Below are positions 53,877-64,000 of a stretch of DNA of 64,000 nt, piece by piece. A program made the translations under genes and the position numbers. The stretch is from Pseudo-nitzschia pungens (lineage: Eukaryota > Bacillariophyta > Bacillariophyceae > Bacillariales > Bacillariaceae), in the NCBI GenBank assembly GCA_037355855.1, contig CM074759.1, positions 248,001 through 312,000 on the forward strand. The letters are read 5' to 3'. Below the pieces are notes generated by a model, which saw nothing but the letters and a program-made list of their open reading frames with translations, was not told the origin of the DNA and searched no databases. Each line of letters begins with the position of its first letter. The first letter of the stretch is position 1.

Positions 53877-53962
53877 AAAAACGAGACATCGACATCGGCA
53901 TCGGCAACCCATCGGTCATTTCCGGAATCGAATCGAAAGCAGCGCAACAAAGAAGAAGAAGA

Positions 53963-54388
53963 ATGTTCCGAGCAGTCACGACGAGCGCTTCCACGATACG
54001 AGCCGCGACAGCATCGCTGTTCGGCCCGGCGTCTTCTCCCGCTACCACTCTTCAAACCGTCCGAACCATGGCCACCAAAAAGGCCGGGGGATCCACCAAC
54101 AACGGCCGGGACTCGATCGGGCGGCGCCTCGGCGTCAAGATCCTGCACAACCAGCCCGCCAACGCCGGTTCCATCCTCGTGAGGCAGCGCGGGATGAAGT
54201 TCCGGGCCGGGGACAACGTGGGGGTCGGAAAGGACCACACCCTCTTTGCCAAGCACGCCGGGATCGTGCGGATGGAAAAGATTCGGCTGGCTTCCATCGC
54301 CGGGGGCAACAGCAAAAAGAAGCGCATCCGGAACGTCGTGCACGTGGACGCGGTTGCGGAAACTTCGATGGCTGCCGCGTACCCATAA
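53963..54388 (+). CDS. MRPL27: Mitochondrial large-subunit ribosomal protein bL27m
   Basis: 141 aa from ATG at 53963, the first ATG of the frame; the open frame runs upstream through the GGAAA repeat without an ATG. bL27 lies at the peptidyl-transferase centre of bacterial-type ribosomes. The N-terminus [20 protein letters not shown] is Arg/Ser/Ala-rich without acid and is a mitochondrial presequence. The mature start (about residue 36) [16 protein letters not shown] is the family hallmark. It continues [52 protein letters not shown] plastid bL27 is usually encoded in the diatom plastid genome, so the organelle is taken as mitochondrial. The C-terminal [13 protein letters not shown] tail is a modest extension. 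It is head-to-head with no close neighbour; the 3' end faces the golgin gene. Confidence 0.93.
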   Translation: MFRAVTTSASTIRAATASLFGPASSPATTLQTVRTMATKKAGGSTNNGRDSIGRRLGVKILHNQPANAGSILVRQRGMKFRAGDNVGVGKDHTLFAKHAGIVRMEKIRLASIAGGNSKKKRIRNVVHVDAVAETSMAAAYP

Positions 54389-54941
54389 GGAGACCGAAAC
54401 GCTGGCAGTAGCAGTAGCATGAGTAGTAATAGTAATAGTAATAGTTCCGAAGCAGGAGCTTTGCCGCGTTTAATTTTTTATATAAAAAGGAGTGATTTCA
54501 AACGAATTGGGACGGAAGATGAAAGTGTTCGTTTGGAAGGAATAAAAGAAAAACGACAGTAGTCTCGCTGCTGGTGAATAGAATCGGAATGTTACAATAA
54601 TATTGGTCGGCATCAATTGCATCATCGGTACGAGTCCGGAAGTATCGGGCCTTGCTCCGAGTTCGTTGCTTTTTGTAAAAGCTATACGATCGAAAATTCT
54701 TAATAAGCAATACAACTCCATAGTTCCTTCTGTACAATAGTCAATTCTATTTGAGACGAAAAGCATCACGTGTATTTCCATTTTCGAAAAACAGAAAATC
54801 TCGAACTATCCTCTATAGCTAGTACAGCGTGCAGTTTACGGAATGCGGTCTTTGGCACCGCGGAACATTGCAATGCATTGCACTGCATTGCAATACACAA
54901 TACATCCTCGCACCGCACTGCACCGCTCTCCCGCTACAACG
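54389..54941. other. Convergent 3' spacer between bL27m and the golgin
   Basis: Holds (TAGTAA)n words at 54412-54445 and TGCATTGCACTGCATTGCA near 54875. I see no gene. Confidence 0.5.
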
Positions 54942-57900
54942 CTACGACCAATTGATTCCGAGCACGCTCGATGCCACGGACTCCACGACGGACGATCCGC
55001 GGCCCTGCTGGTCGAGCTGCGCGACAGCGCTCGCCTGTTCCTCTTGGGTCAGGCACAGGACGGTACCGATCACCGGCAGCAGCGCCTTTTTTTCCCGCAG
55101 CGTCGACGCCCGCAAATAGCTCAGCACGATGTTTTTCAGATACTCGAGGTTGACGCTGCCGTTGGCGTTGCTCGTTGTGCCGGAAGAGGCTCCTCCTCCT
55201 CCTCCTCCGTCTCCCTGCAGCTGCTCCCTGCGCTTCAGCTGGGATTTGGCCTCCTCCATGGCTCGCTTCATCGATTGCATGTCCTCGAGGGCTTCCTGCT
55301 TGGTCGATTCGGCGTCTCCCAGCAGGCTCGCCAGGCGGGCAATCTCGTCGCGGGCCTGGGACAGCTCGGCCTGTTTCTCCATGGCGTAGAAGAGGGGCGT
55401 GCTTCCGTTGTCGTGGGAATTGCCGTTGGAATTGCCGTTGCCGTTGGAATGGCCATTGGCGTTGCGGTGGAGAAGGGCCGAGCGGGCCGATGCCGTTTCC
55501 TCGGATTCCTCGATGGTGGCCCGGAGGGTCTCCTTCAGTTCCTTGATGGCGCGGTTCGCGTCGGTCAGTTCCTGCTGCAGCATGGCGATCGTCGCCTCCG
55601 CCTCGGCACTCCGTCCCCGCACCCGGGCCTCGGCTTCGGACGCCGCCGACGAGGATTCCGAGTCGCGGTGGATGATGTTGCTGTTGCCGCTGCTGCTATT
55701 GCGGGCGTCCGACAGCTTGCGAATCTCCTCCTGGTACCGCTGGCCCTCGCGGCGGAGCCGCTCGACTTCCTCGTACAGCTCGTTGGAACGGTTCTGTTCC
55801 GTTCCCAGCGTTCCCCGGAGGTCATCCGTCGTTTGCTGCTCCGCTTCCAGACGGCCCGACAGACTCATCAGCTCGCACCGGAGCTTCTCCGACGAGTCCT
55901 TGTGCTGCTTCGCCTCCTCCTTGGACGAGGCGAGTTCCGATTTCGCATCGTCCAGCTGCGACCGGATCGCTTCGTAGTCGGACAGCTTTTCCGTCGCGTC
56001 GGAAACGAACCGCTTGGCCTCGGCCAGGGCCTGCTTCCCGTTGAGCTCGGCGTCCATCGCCCGCTGCATGGCCGCGTCCACCGTGGACCGGGCCGCCCGG
56101 GCCTCCATCTCGGCCTCCTCGCGGGCCTGGACCGCCGACGCCGACCGGGCGTTGGCCAGCGACAGGGATTGCTGCGCCTTTTTCTTGTAGGCGGCCAGGG
56201 CCTCCTCGCCCCGGGTCGTCTCCGATCGGACCGCCTCCCTGGTTTCGGCGAGCTCCTTGCGCGTGTCTTCCAGAGCGGCCTGCAGGCTCTCGAGCTCTTG
56301 CTGGGTTTCTTCCGACGACTGGTTCAGGTCCATGCCCCTGGCTTCGAGCTGGGTGATGCGATCCCGGAGCGCCGAGGCGTCGGATTTCAGGAGGTCGACC
56401 TCCGACGACAGCGTTCGGCACTCGGCGCGTTTCTCCTTGAGCTCTTCCGCCACTCCCCTGGCCCGGTTCTTGAGCTTGTCGAGATCGTCCGCGACCGACT
56501 GCGTCTCGCTCTTGGATTCCTCGAGTTGTTTCTGTCGCGAGAACGAAACGAAAGCGCGACACGGAGCGAAACAGAACCAAAAAAAAAAAAAACAACAACG
56601 CGAGAGGGAAAAAGTGAACATGCGTTTGTGAGCCCAAAACAATGACAACGAAAGACGCAAAATCGCAGCGAACAACGCAACAAATGGGTACAGATAATAA
56701 TAATAATACATAAAAGTATTATCTGACATGTACTTCCGAACAATAGAAGCGGCTAACGAAATCATTCATCCGCCCGACAATGACTCACCTCGAGTGATTG
56801 GATGGTTTGTTCGAGCGACTTGGATCCGTCCTCGCTCTTGAAGAATTGTTTTTCCATGTCCCTGAGTTGCTTCAGGTGTTTTTCCTGAAGGATCCGGTCC
56901 TGCTTTTCCTTGTCGGAAATCAGTTCCTTGGCCTGCTTCAGCTTGGCCGAGACCGCCTGCAGCTCCTTGGTCAGCTCGGCCTCGGTGGATTGGGCCTTGC
57001 GGGACTGGGCCTCCAACCACCGGTCCTTGTCGGTCGCCTTTTGCTGCCAGTGGGTTACTTGGGCCTCGAACTCGGAGCGGGACCGCTCGGCCTCCGCCCG
57101 GTGGTTATCGTCGAGCCGCTTCAGCTGTTCCGAGAATTGCTCCTGCAGGCGCTGAATGGTGGTCTCGGTGTGCTGGCGCTGGGCCTCCAGCTCGAGTTCC
57201 AACGCCACGCGCTGCTCCTCCAGCGCCCGGGAGGCGGCCTCGGCGGCTGGTGCGGCAGCCGAAGCGGAGGCGGTTTCGTCGCTCGGTTCGGCAGCTCCAA
57301 CCGGTTCCTCGCCTTCCATAGCTGGCAAACATGGCTCTGTCTCCGCCTCCGCCTCTCCCGTGTCCACCGGCGATGAATGTGAACTGCTTTCTTCCTTCGG
57401 TTCGACTGCTTCGGCATCGTCTGCGGGAGCCGGATTCGACTCGTCGCCATCCGCGGTTTCGACTCTGGCTGCGGACGATTCGACGGCAGCGGGGGAAGAG
57501 TCCCCGGCGGACTCGGGTTGGGATTCGGGCTCGGCGGTTGCTTCGTCGGCAGCTTTGGGTTCGGGATCCGTATCCGCTTCCGCGGGAGGCACCGGAACCT
57601 CCGGTACATCCTCGGGGGTGGCTTCGGAAGATTCCGAATCCTCGACGCGGGTGCTGGATTCCTCCGTGGCATTCTCCTCCCCAACCGTGACCTCGGGTGG
57701 TTGTTCTTCCGCGGATGCGGCAGCCACCACCGGTTTTTCTTGCGAGGGTGGAGTTTCGTTGCTCGCCGTCTCCGGCGCGGGGCCTTCCTCTCGGGAAGGT
57801 GGGGATTGTTCTTGTTGTCGTTGTTGCGCGCTCGGGTCTTTGTCGTCATCTTCGGCAGAAATCACCGGTGCCTCTGCCAAAGGTGCCTCATCGGCGACCG

Positions 57901-58858
57901 GGTCGTTCGTTGGGGGAGGCGCGGGAGGTTTCGATGCGGGTATTGCCGCCGCCACCGACGACGCCGACTTCTCCTCCTCTTTTTGCGGTTGTTGCGTCGG
58001 TTGCTGCTCCTGCTCGCCGGGTTTCGTTTGCGGCACGGACTCGGGAGCGGGAATGCTCGGACTCGGACCGGGTTTTGGAGCGGGTTTGGAAGGTGGGAGG
58101 ACGATTGTCGATTTCGGTTTTGGTTTCGCACCGCCAGCCGGTGTGGCTCTGGGGATTTTCGTGGGGGTGGCTATCGCGGTCTTGTTCCCAATGACCAGAC
58201 CACCCTTCGGTTTCGGTTTCATCGGAGCCCGCGGCTGCTGCTGCTGCTGCCGCTGCTGCATCGACGGACCGGCGAGTTTGGAGGGCGGCTGCTCGCTGCT
58301 GCCCGTGGGCAGCTTGGCCGAGGCCCGGGTGCTCGCCGGCAGCGCACGGTTGGCGACCCTGGGAGCCTGCGGCGTGGCAATCCTGGAGGCGGCGGACGGC
58401 GTCTTGGCCGCCGCCATTGGCTTCGTCGATATTGTCGTTGCGGGCATGGGTTTCGATGCCGGGGTGCTGGACGCAAAGGAGAGCGCCGATGTCATGTTTT
58501 GGGGGGTGATGGAAGGCATGTTCACGTTTATGTTCATGTTCATGTTCACGTTAGACATCCACGACGACGACGACGATGGCGGCGGCGGCGAGGATGTCGA
58601 GATCGACATTGCATTCGATTGGGGCTGCTGCAGTTTGGACATCGCTGGCCGCTGCGGCGTCGTTGCGGGTCTGCTTGCCTGCGGCGTCGCCATCATCGTA
58701 GTTGCCGCTGCCATTGGATTGTAAAAGGTGGTGGTGGTGCCGCTCGTCGTGTTTTGGGACATGGTCTGCTGGGCCAGCTTTTTCAGCTCGTCGACTTTCT
58801 TGTCGGGGTTGGATTCATCCGCCTGCTGAAGAGTGTCCATGTTGAACATGCTTCCCAT
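54942..58858 (-). CDS. GRIP-domain golgin (long coiled-coil trans-Golgi tether)
   Basis: Exons 58858-56789 and 56531-54942, joined by a 257-bp intron (minus-strand GTGAGT..CGACAG, phase 0), give 1219 aa. The N-terminal half (about 1-510) is disordered, Pro/Ala/Ser/Thr-rich and then acidic, with repeated PSKPAPK and EESSTRVEDSE words. From about 520 to 1100 it is coiled coil: ALEEQRVALELELEAQRQHT, LQEQFSEQLKRLDDNHRAEA, KQLEESKSETQSVADDLDKL, TQQELESLQAALEDTRKELA and more. The C-terminus carries a GRIP domain (about 1150-1200): VNLEYLKNIVLSYLRAST then REKKALLPVIGTVLCLTQEE, with the conserved Tyr that contacts Arl1-GTP on the trans-Golgi network in other organisms. This targets the protein to the TGN to capture vesicles. 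The first Met (GSMFNMD) may not be the true start: a likely upstream exon lies at 59283-59209. Confidence 0.88.
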
Positions 58859-59208
58859 GCTAAATCCCGATGCGTTAGGCGACTACTCGTGAAGGAACGT
58901 TTGGAACATTACGGGATCAGCGGACAAATGAGAAAAGAAACAAACAAACAAACCAGGGGCGCAGCATTCCGATTCGGGCAGGAAATCACAAAATCTTTTG
59001 GGGTGAGTTCATGCATGAGTTTGTTTGGAGGGTCCGGTGAAATGCATTCCCTTCGGGGTTGATACCTTCCTCCGTGTGCGACGATCGGAACAAGATCATT
59101 GAGTTGCGGCGCATTCTTTTTCCCAAAGATCCAAACGATCGATTGTGATTGATCGGTGCAACGGTGCTATGACCGCCGACAGTTTCTCACGAAAATTCCC
59201 AAACCTAC

Positions 59209-59283
59209 CGTAATGGAAGCCGCCGCTTGCTCCTGCATTTCGGCAGCCTTTTTGGCCAGGTCATTGAAAGAGGCTCCCCACAT
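59209..59283 (-). CDS. Probable upstream first exon of the golgin
   Basis: A minus-strand ATG at 59283 opens 25 codons beginning WGASFNDLAKKAAEMQEQ, an amphipathic helix of the type found at golgin N-termini. It ends ACG|GTAGGT, a good donor. Joined in phase 0 to an acceptor CTTCAG inside the current first exon (exon from 58825, Gln-Ala-Asp-Glu-Ser), it would remove the first 11 residues and add these 25. The intron would be 383 bp. No other gene explains the ORF. It is an inference from splice signals and composition. Confidence 0.5.
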
Positions 59284-59955
59284 CGTTCGTATTGTGTTTT
59301 CTGGAACGACGCTATCAATCGGCGAGCTAGCGACGAGAAACAACACGGTTGTTGGTGTTTCGGAGTTGTCAGATCTAATCTGGGAGTGTTGTGTCCTTGT
59401 TCCACTTGCGCGAAATAAGTAAAGGAGTTAATATGCCGGTTTGTGAGTCTTACTTAGGTGAGGAAGGGTTTCGTTTCCGTGCATGGATTGTTCGAATGGG
59501 TCAAGGCATCAAGACCCTCCTCTAAGGTTCGGAGTAAAGGTAACCCAAAACCGGCTTGCGGGTCGAATTGTAATAGTATTCATATTCATACTATCTATAA
59601 AACATATGTTGATGGGTTGAAAGGTATGAAATGATTCACATGATGTGTTATGTTTAATAGATAGGAATACGATGTACGAGTACGTACGAGCGGCAAGCGA
59701 TTGCGATCGTTTTTGAGATTGGATGGAATTGTTTTGGAACATTATTATTTGAAAACGAATGAATGACTGAACGAATGAATCATCTCCCATCTCAAGAACT
59801 TTTGTTGCCGATGGCACCTGACGCTCTGCTGGAACTATACCGCAAGGACGGCCGGCACAACCATAAGTTCATATACCAATCGACCAGCGAGATTGCTCTG
59901 TGCGAGCCTGATTCCCGATCGATCAATCGAAGTTCCCACACACTAGAAACTCGCC
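59284..59955. other. Promoter-side spacer between golgin and SGNH genes
   Basis: AT-rich spacer of two divergent genes; no further features seen. Confidence 0.5.
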
Positions 59956-61335
59956 ATGGGAATTCCGTTGACGCTGAAGCTGCAGACGCGGCCGTTGCAT
60001 TTCGTGGTGATGATTCTGGTGTTGACAATAGACGGCAGGATTGGTGTTCGCCGCCCGAGAGCGATGGCCGCAGCCAGTGCTGTTGCTGTTGAGGAAGCAG
60101 CAATATCATCAACATCATCATCGCCATCGCCATCGCCACCATCCATCAACCAGGAAGCGCAAACGTGCGGCCTGGACGCCGGCGGGACGAACACCGCATC
60201 CGAATGCACGGAACACCGTGGAGATCGTGTTGCGAAACTCCCGGCCGGTGCCTTTTACGCCGAGTACCACGGTCACACCGTCGAGCACCTCGAGGCGGTC
60301 CGGGCGGCGCTGGGTGGCACTGCTGGCAGCAAATGCTGCGACGCCTTTGTGTACCTGGTGGGGGATTCCACCCTGGACAACAAGCACTGGATCTTTGGGG
60401 AACACGACGCGGATCTGGTGGCCAAGAACAAGAACCGGACCGCGGCCGACAAGCATCGGATCAAGGCAGATGCGGTTCCTTCGCTCGGAGTGGCCGCCGT
60501 CCATGGATTCGAGGCAATCCTGGATCCCCCACTCATGGTCCCCGACGTGGCTTACTGGATGAACCGACTCGCCGTGGAACAACAAGAGGCGAAGGAAGGA
60601 CGCAGTAGCAGCGGTAGCAATAGCAGCAGTAACACCGTGCTCTGCACCATCAACGCGGCCGTAGAGGAATCGACCGTGTCGGAACGGGTTGCATCGGCCT
60701 CGCTCAAACCGCAAGACGCCTTTGTCGCCAAGCACGTCGGACCGACCGACACCCTGGTGGTGTCCATGGGCGGGAACGACCTGGCACTGAATCCCTCCCC
60801 CCAGACCCAGCAGGCTCTGAGAGACGTCCTGACGAGTCCGGCACAAGACGTCGAGGCCGGTACAGCCCCCGGATTCGACCACCTGCTGGGAATTTTTCAC
60901 GACGGGGTCGAGCGGGTGCTGGAGAGGCTGCTCCTGTCGCAGCAAGGGGAGCAGGAGGAGAAGAGGGAACCGCCCAAGCTGGTCGTGGTATGCGCCCTGT
61001 ACTACCTGGACGAGGCGCCGTCGGATCCCCCCGGCGGCTGGGCGGATCCCGTGCTGCGGCAGCTGGGATACGACGTTGCTCCGTCGGGACTCCAACGGAT
61101 GCTCCGATCCCTGCACGTGCACACGGAACGCCGGGGATTCCGGAGCCTTCAAGCCAAAACGATGACAGCGACGATCAAGGTGTTCCCCATGTTTCGATTC
61201 CTGGACGGGAAGCATTCCGGGGACTACGTCCAGCGGGTGGAACCATCCGTGGCGGGCGGCCAAAAACTCGCTAGAGCCCTGCTGGAGTGGATACTCCCCG
61301 AGTACGAAACCGAAACCGAACATGTCGACGAGTGA
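59956..61335 (+). CDS. SGNH/GDSL-hydrolase-like secreted protein with altered catalytic His
   Basis: 459 aa from ATG at 59956. A signal or anchor segment spans about residues 13-26 (LHFVVMILVLTI). A Ser/Pro linker (about 50-62) follows. The SGNH fold is indicated by VYLVGDSTLDNKHWI near 132 (block I, with the nucleophile Ser in GDS), VSMGGNDLALNP near 266 (block III, oxyanion Asn in GxND), and a closing RVEPSVAGGQKLARALLEWI near 425 that matches block V, where the usual D-x-x-H-P-S reads V-E-P-S. The catalytic His is thus replaced by Glu. The GDSTLDNKHW start recalls a protist and algal SGNH subgroup. Canonical members cleave esters of lipids or carbohydrates. With no His in the expected place, activity is uncertain. 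A second His nearby (HTERRGF, GKHSGDY) could substitute. It is divergent from the golgin gene. Confidence 0.82.
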   Translation: MGIPLTLKLQTRPLHFVVMILVLTIDGRIGVRRPRAMAAASAVAVEEAAISSTSSSPSPSPPSINQEAQTCGLDAGGTNTASECTEHRGDRVAKLPAGAFYAEYHGHTVEHLEAVRAALGGTAGSKCCDAFVYLVGDSTLDNKHWIFGEHDADLVAKNKNRTAADKHRIKADAVPSLGVAAVHGFEAILDPPLMVPDVAYWMNRLAVEQQEAKEGRSSSGSNSSSNTVLCTINAAVEESTVSERVASASLKPQDAFVAKHVGPTDTLVVSMGGNDLALNPSPQTQQALRDVLTSPAQDVEAGTAPGFDHLLGIFHDGVERVLERLLLSQQGEQEEKREPPKLVVVCALYYLDEAPSDPPGGWADPVLRQLGYDVAPSGLQRMLRSLHVHTERRGFRSLQAKTMTATIKVFPMFRFLDGKHSGDYVQRVEPSVAGGQKLARALLEWILPEYETETEHVDE

Positions 61336-63008
61336 TCGAGGACCGGAACTCACGGGCGACGCTTTCGAGCGTTTCCAGACTGCCTGAAAATCCCAACGAC
61401 ATGGCAGAATCCGATCCCGTACACTTTTGGGGTCACAGCGGGTCGAATCGGAATGAAAGGGGACTAACAATAGGGTACACGGGATCCTCCTTGCAACTGC
61501 ATTTGGACAATCTGCTAGTACAGCTTTTGTACGGTATGTTTCTCTTCCAGGATTGGATGCGCGACCAGCTCAATCGACTTAGAATCTAGAACATACGAGT
61601 GTTGGAGGCTTCGTACAAGTACCGACGAAGCGCCACACTGACGGTGGGAGCTGTGTGGCGAGCAATGATTGAAATTCCATTGCGCAGAACAGATATGCGC
61701 GGAACAGATATACACTGGAAAGACTAAGAAATAGAACTAAGATTAGTAGCTCATGAACCCATTAATGGTTTCCACGTATTGTCTCTGCCCTCCTTGCTGC
61801 CGGTGATGCGACGCAGGTGCCACATACACTGTGAGTCAGCAGATTCAGTTGATCTCATGCGTTTGTTCGCCCCGTTGACTGATATGTCGGTATTGGGCCA
61901 GTACCGGGAGCACATTGTCGATCCCTTTACCGAACTGGTGAGTTATGGTAGCGGATGCAGATCGTGGTACGAGTCCCTATCGGTATCTCGCCGGGGTGAG
62001 TTTACATCGGCGAGGTTGGAAGCTACATAACGTGCTCAAGGTTGGAATCATTGTTGTTTCCGAACCAAACGCATACCCGAGCAAATATCGATGCGTACTG
62101 GAACATTCTCGACATCTACTTCTGCGATTAGTGGTATTCCGAACCAAACGCATAAGATACCCGAGCAAACATCGATGCATACTGGAACATTCTCGACATC
62201 AACTTCTGCGGTCAGTGGTTCACTTCGTAATGTTTTATCTAGTGGTGAATTTTTCGACATTCTTCCCATCAAAAGTCAGAAGCAAAAAGTACGTGTAGCG
62301 ATATCTTATTATTTAGATTTTTGGTAAAATACTCGTAGTCGCTGTCATAATAAGAATTTGGTGAGTAACCTTACTGTAAAACCTTACTTAACAGTCCTGT
62401 TGTCGTGACTGGGTGTCGTTGTATCTAGTCGTAATTCTTTCTGAGAACCGAACAAAAATAAAGCCCAGTTGCAGATACCGTACGTACACTCTCACGCTTC
62501 AATTTGAGACTTTTTCAATCTCATAAGTGCAACACATAGTACGGTAGAGATCGATGAGAAAGTGAATGAATCAACCAAAAAATCCATCAACACATGTGTT
62601 CATCTCAGGGTAAGCAACACCATTCGGTGATTTTGAGAACAAGTACTAGTGTAACCGTAGCGGCAGCAAGACCTCTGGAACATGAGAGGAGCTGACTAAG
62701 ACCTCTTCGGGCTGTTCCAACCAAGTCAATCGGGTAGGTCGGTTGATGAGCATCTTTTGTCAACAACAACATCAATCTCAAAGCGTTGTATCTTAATTTT
62801 AGAAATTCGCTTTCTTCACTGACATGGGAAGGATTGAACTTTGAACATTTCTATTCGCATCACGCCGCGCCACTTGCGTTTCGTGTCGTCCATCAAATTA
62901 CCAACAAACTTTGGTTTTCTGTCACAAAACAAACTTACGACCCTCGAAAATCTCAATCTCAAGCACGATTTAGCAATCAACGCTCAACACTCATCAAGCT
63001 CAATCAAC
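61336..63008. other. Spacer with a short tandem duplication
   Basis: Contains the duplication at 62059-62223 and several TACCG/TACGT words. No supported gene; the frame from 62841 lacks an ATG before 63009. Confidence 0.5.
62059..62223. repeat. Tandem duplication, unit about 79 bp
   Basis: Copies at about 62059-62137 and 62138-62223 share CCGAACCAAACGCATA, ACCCGAGCAAA.ATCGATGC, TACTGGAACATTCTCGACAT and CTTCTGCG.T.AGTGGT. Copy two has a 6-bp insertion (AAGATA). Confidence 0.85.
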
Positions 63009-63611
63009 ATGTTCCTCACCTTGCTCACTTACCTAGGTTGCACTATTTCGGAAGGCAATAGCACCTCCGCTGCCACTTCCTCTTGCGGTGGTGGCAATAC
63101 CTCAAGAACAACTACGACTAGTTGCCCTTCAGGCAAAGCTTCCAGCAAGAACAAGCTTTCAGCTCCTTTCGTCGCGAGCTCCGGCATTATTTTCCTGGCC
63201 ATTCTCCTCTGGGGACTCTCCGCGATGGTCTTCTATCACCGACATCGTCTCTTGCAAGTGGCTCTCTCGTCGACTGCCGCTTCGACCGCGGCGATGACAA
63301 CCGCCACTATCGAACCTCCCCCAGCGAGCACCAGCACTGGTACCGGTACAAACACAGCTCCTACGGGAACGCCCACCGTACACAAGATCCATGTGTTGTT
63401 CGACGACGACGATCTGGGTTCCGACCCAGCCAAGCGTGTCATCGGAACCGAGTATTACCGCGACATTTTGGGATCTCAACCGGTCGACGAGCACGAAGCA
63501 TCGTCTCGCAATTTTGTCAACATCAGCAGGGATGGTGTTTGGTGGATGGAGGCACTGCACCCAGTAAATGCTCCGGCTGAGTCAACGCTGTCCTTTTCGC
63601 ATTGTCACTAA
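63009..63611 (+). CDS. Small single-pass membrane protein, hypothetical
   Basis: 200 aa from ATG at 63009, in CAATCAACATG context; the open frame extends upstream without an ATG. A short hydrophobic N-terminus (FLTLLTYLGCTISEG) may act as a signal peptide. A Ser/Thr/Gly/Cys-rich stretch (about 15-45) follows. A strong membrane helix (about 53-75, PFVASSGIIFLAILLWGLSA) is followed by YHRHRLL, which places the C-terminal part on the cytosolic side. The tail has a Thr/Ala/Pro-rich region, then HKIHVLFDDDDLGSDPAKRVI, and an end rich in His and Ser. No known domain. The topology (short N-outside, long C-inside) is shared with the larger membrane protein at 34387-35670, but I see no sequence similarity. 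Confidence 0.6.
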   Translation: MFLTLLTYLGCTISEGNSTSAATSSCGGGNTSRTTTTSCPSGKASSKNKLSAPFVASSGIIFLAILLWGLSAMVFYHRHRLLQVALSSTAASTAAMTTATIEPPPASTSTGTGTNTAPTGTPTVHKIHVLFDDDDLGSDPAKRVIGTEYYRDILGSQPVDEHEASSRNFVNISRDGVWWMEALHPVNAPAESTLSFSHCH

Positions 63612-64000
63612 GATGGTATTCTTCCACAGAGTCCGCCGTTTCCTTCGGATTCTGAGTCCATGCACAAAAACTTGGTAGGGAGTCATTCGAGAGGAACTTA
63701 ACAACTTTATCCATTTCCAGCACCAGAAGACCGATGATCGCAGCCCGAAACTGCAGAAAACCGATGATATCAGATGCTAAACCAAAAGTGCATTCACACT
63801 CATCGCCCTAGACAACAACCTATTCCCAGTATAGACAATTAGAATTAAACATTATAGATAAACAAAGTTCCAACCAATTCTGTACAGTGCCATTTAAATC
63901 CCGATTGACAGCCATTGCGTCAGGCATGCAAAGCAATTGATAGAACACAAACAATGCTGTAGTTCTTGCTTCGATGTTAGTCACGAGTTTTGCGCAGCAA
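63612..64000. other. 3' spacer at the window edge
   Basis: Follows the stop codon; includes AATTAAACAT near 63840 that may lie near polyadenylation. No gene seen. Confidence 0.4.

Larger units (their letters stand above)
52493..53962. other. Repeat-rich spacer between the divergent HA gene and bL27m
   Basis: In order: the (TG)n run, a 157-bp tandem duplication, a half MITE-like element, a CTAGTA-rich zone (53213-53380) and the (GGAAA)n leader of bL27m. ORFs here are built from repeats and are not supported. Confidence 0.55.

Noticed and set aside
57156..58724. Long plus-strand ORFs opposite the golgin
   Set aside because: They mirror low-complexity Pro/Ser/Ala codons of the minus-strand gene; the minus strand has coiled coil, introns and a GRIP domain.

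Overview
The window is nuclear DNA of a eukaryote, most likely a raphid pennate diatom. Genes are separated by AT-rich spacers and introns are few and short (141 to 257 bp where I can define them, with GT..AG ends). Gene content is typical of diatoms: helicase-associated (HA) repeat proteins without a helicase core, a diatom-type LRR protein, a TPR-like protein, and secreted or membrane proteins rich in Asp, Ser and Thr tracts. A large protein family whose C-terminal half I associate by recall with Fragilariopsis and Pseudo-nitzschia is also present. The genus is an inference.

Layout. 1-10 kb: a secretory-signal ORF running off the left edge (minus), a TPR-like gene (minus), and a membrane-anchored endonuclease I-like protein (plus, one intron). 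11-20 kb: two small acidic hypotheticals, a highly expressed-looking mitochondrial protein with two SnoaL/CaMKII-AD-like domains, a broken diatom surface-protein-like fragment, and a ubiquitin-specific-protease-like protein without its catalytic residues. 21-29 kb: a gene nursery with one intact member of a diatom-expanded family, two decayed copies, an extra C-terminal relic, and a neighbouring PP2C phosphatase whose 3' end was co-duplicated. 31-41 kb: five minus-strand genes, namely a three-repeat HA protein, a single-pass membrane protein, an LRR protein and a GST, preceded by the PP2C. 42-47 kb: exocyst subunit Sec6 (plus, one intron). 48-59 kb: a small hypothetical, a four-repeat HA protein, mitochondrial ribosomal protein bL27, and a long coiled-coil golgin with a C-terminal GRIP domain (minus, one sure intron and a probable second one upstream). 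60-64 kb: an SGNH/GDSL-like secreted protein and a small membrane protein.

Common themes. (1) Three enzyme-like proteins (endonuclease I, USP, SGNH) keep the family fold signatures but lack canonical catalytic residues. (2) Several genes serve membrane traffic: Sec6 tethers vesicles at the plasma membrane and the GRIP golgin tethers them at the trans-Golgi; many neighbours enter the secretory pathway. (3) Spacers hold short tandem duplications, one small inverted-repeat element, abundant short palindromes (TACCGGTA, TACTAGTA, GTACGTAC) with GTAAGGTTA, and microsatellites just upstream of start codons.

I found no rRNA, no CRISPR array, no intact transposase or reverse transcriptase, and no tRNA I could defend. 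All homology statements come from reading motifs; no database search was run.
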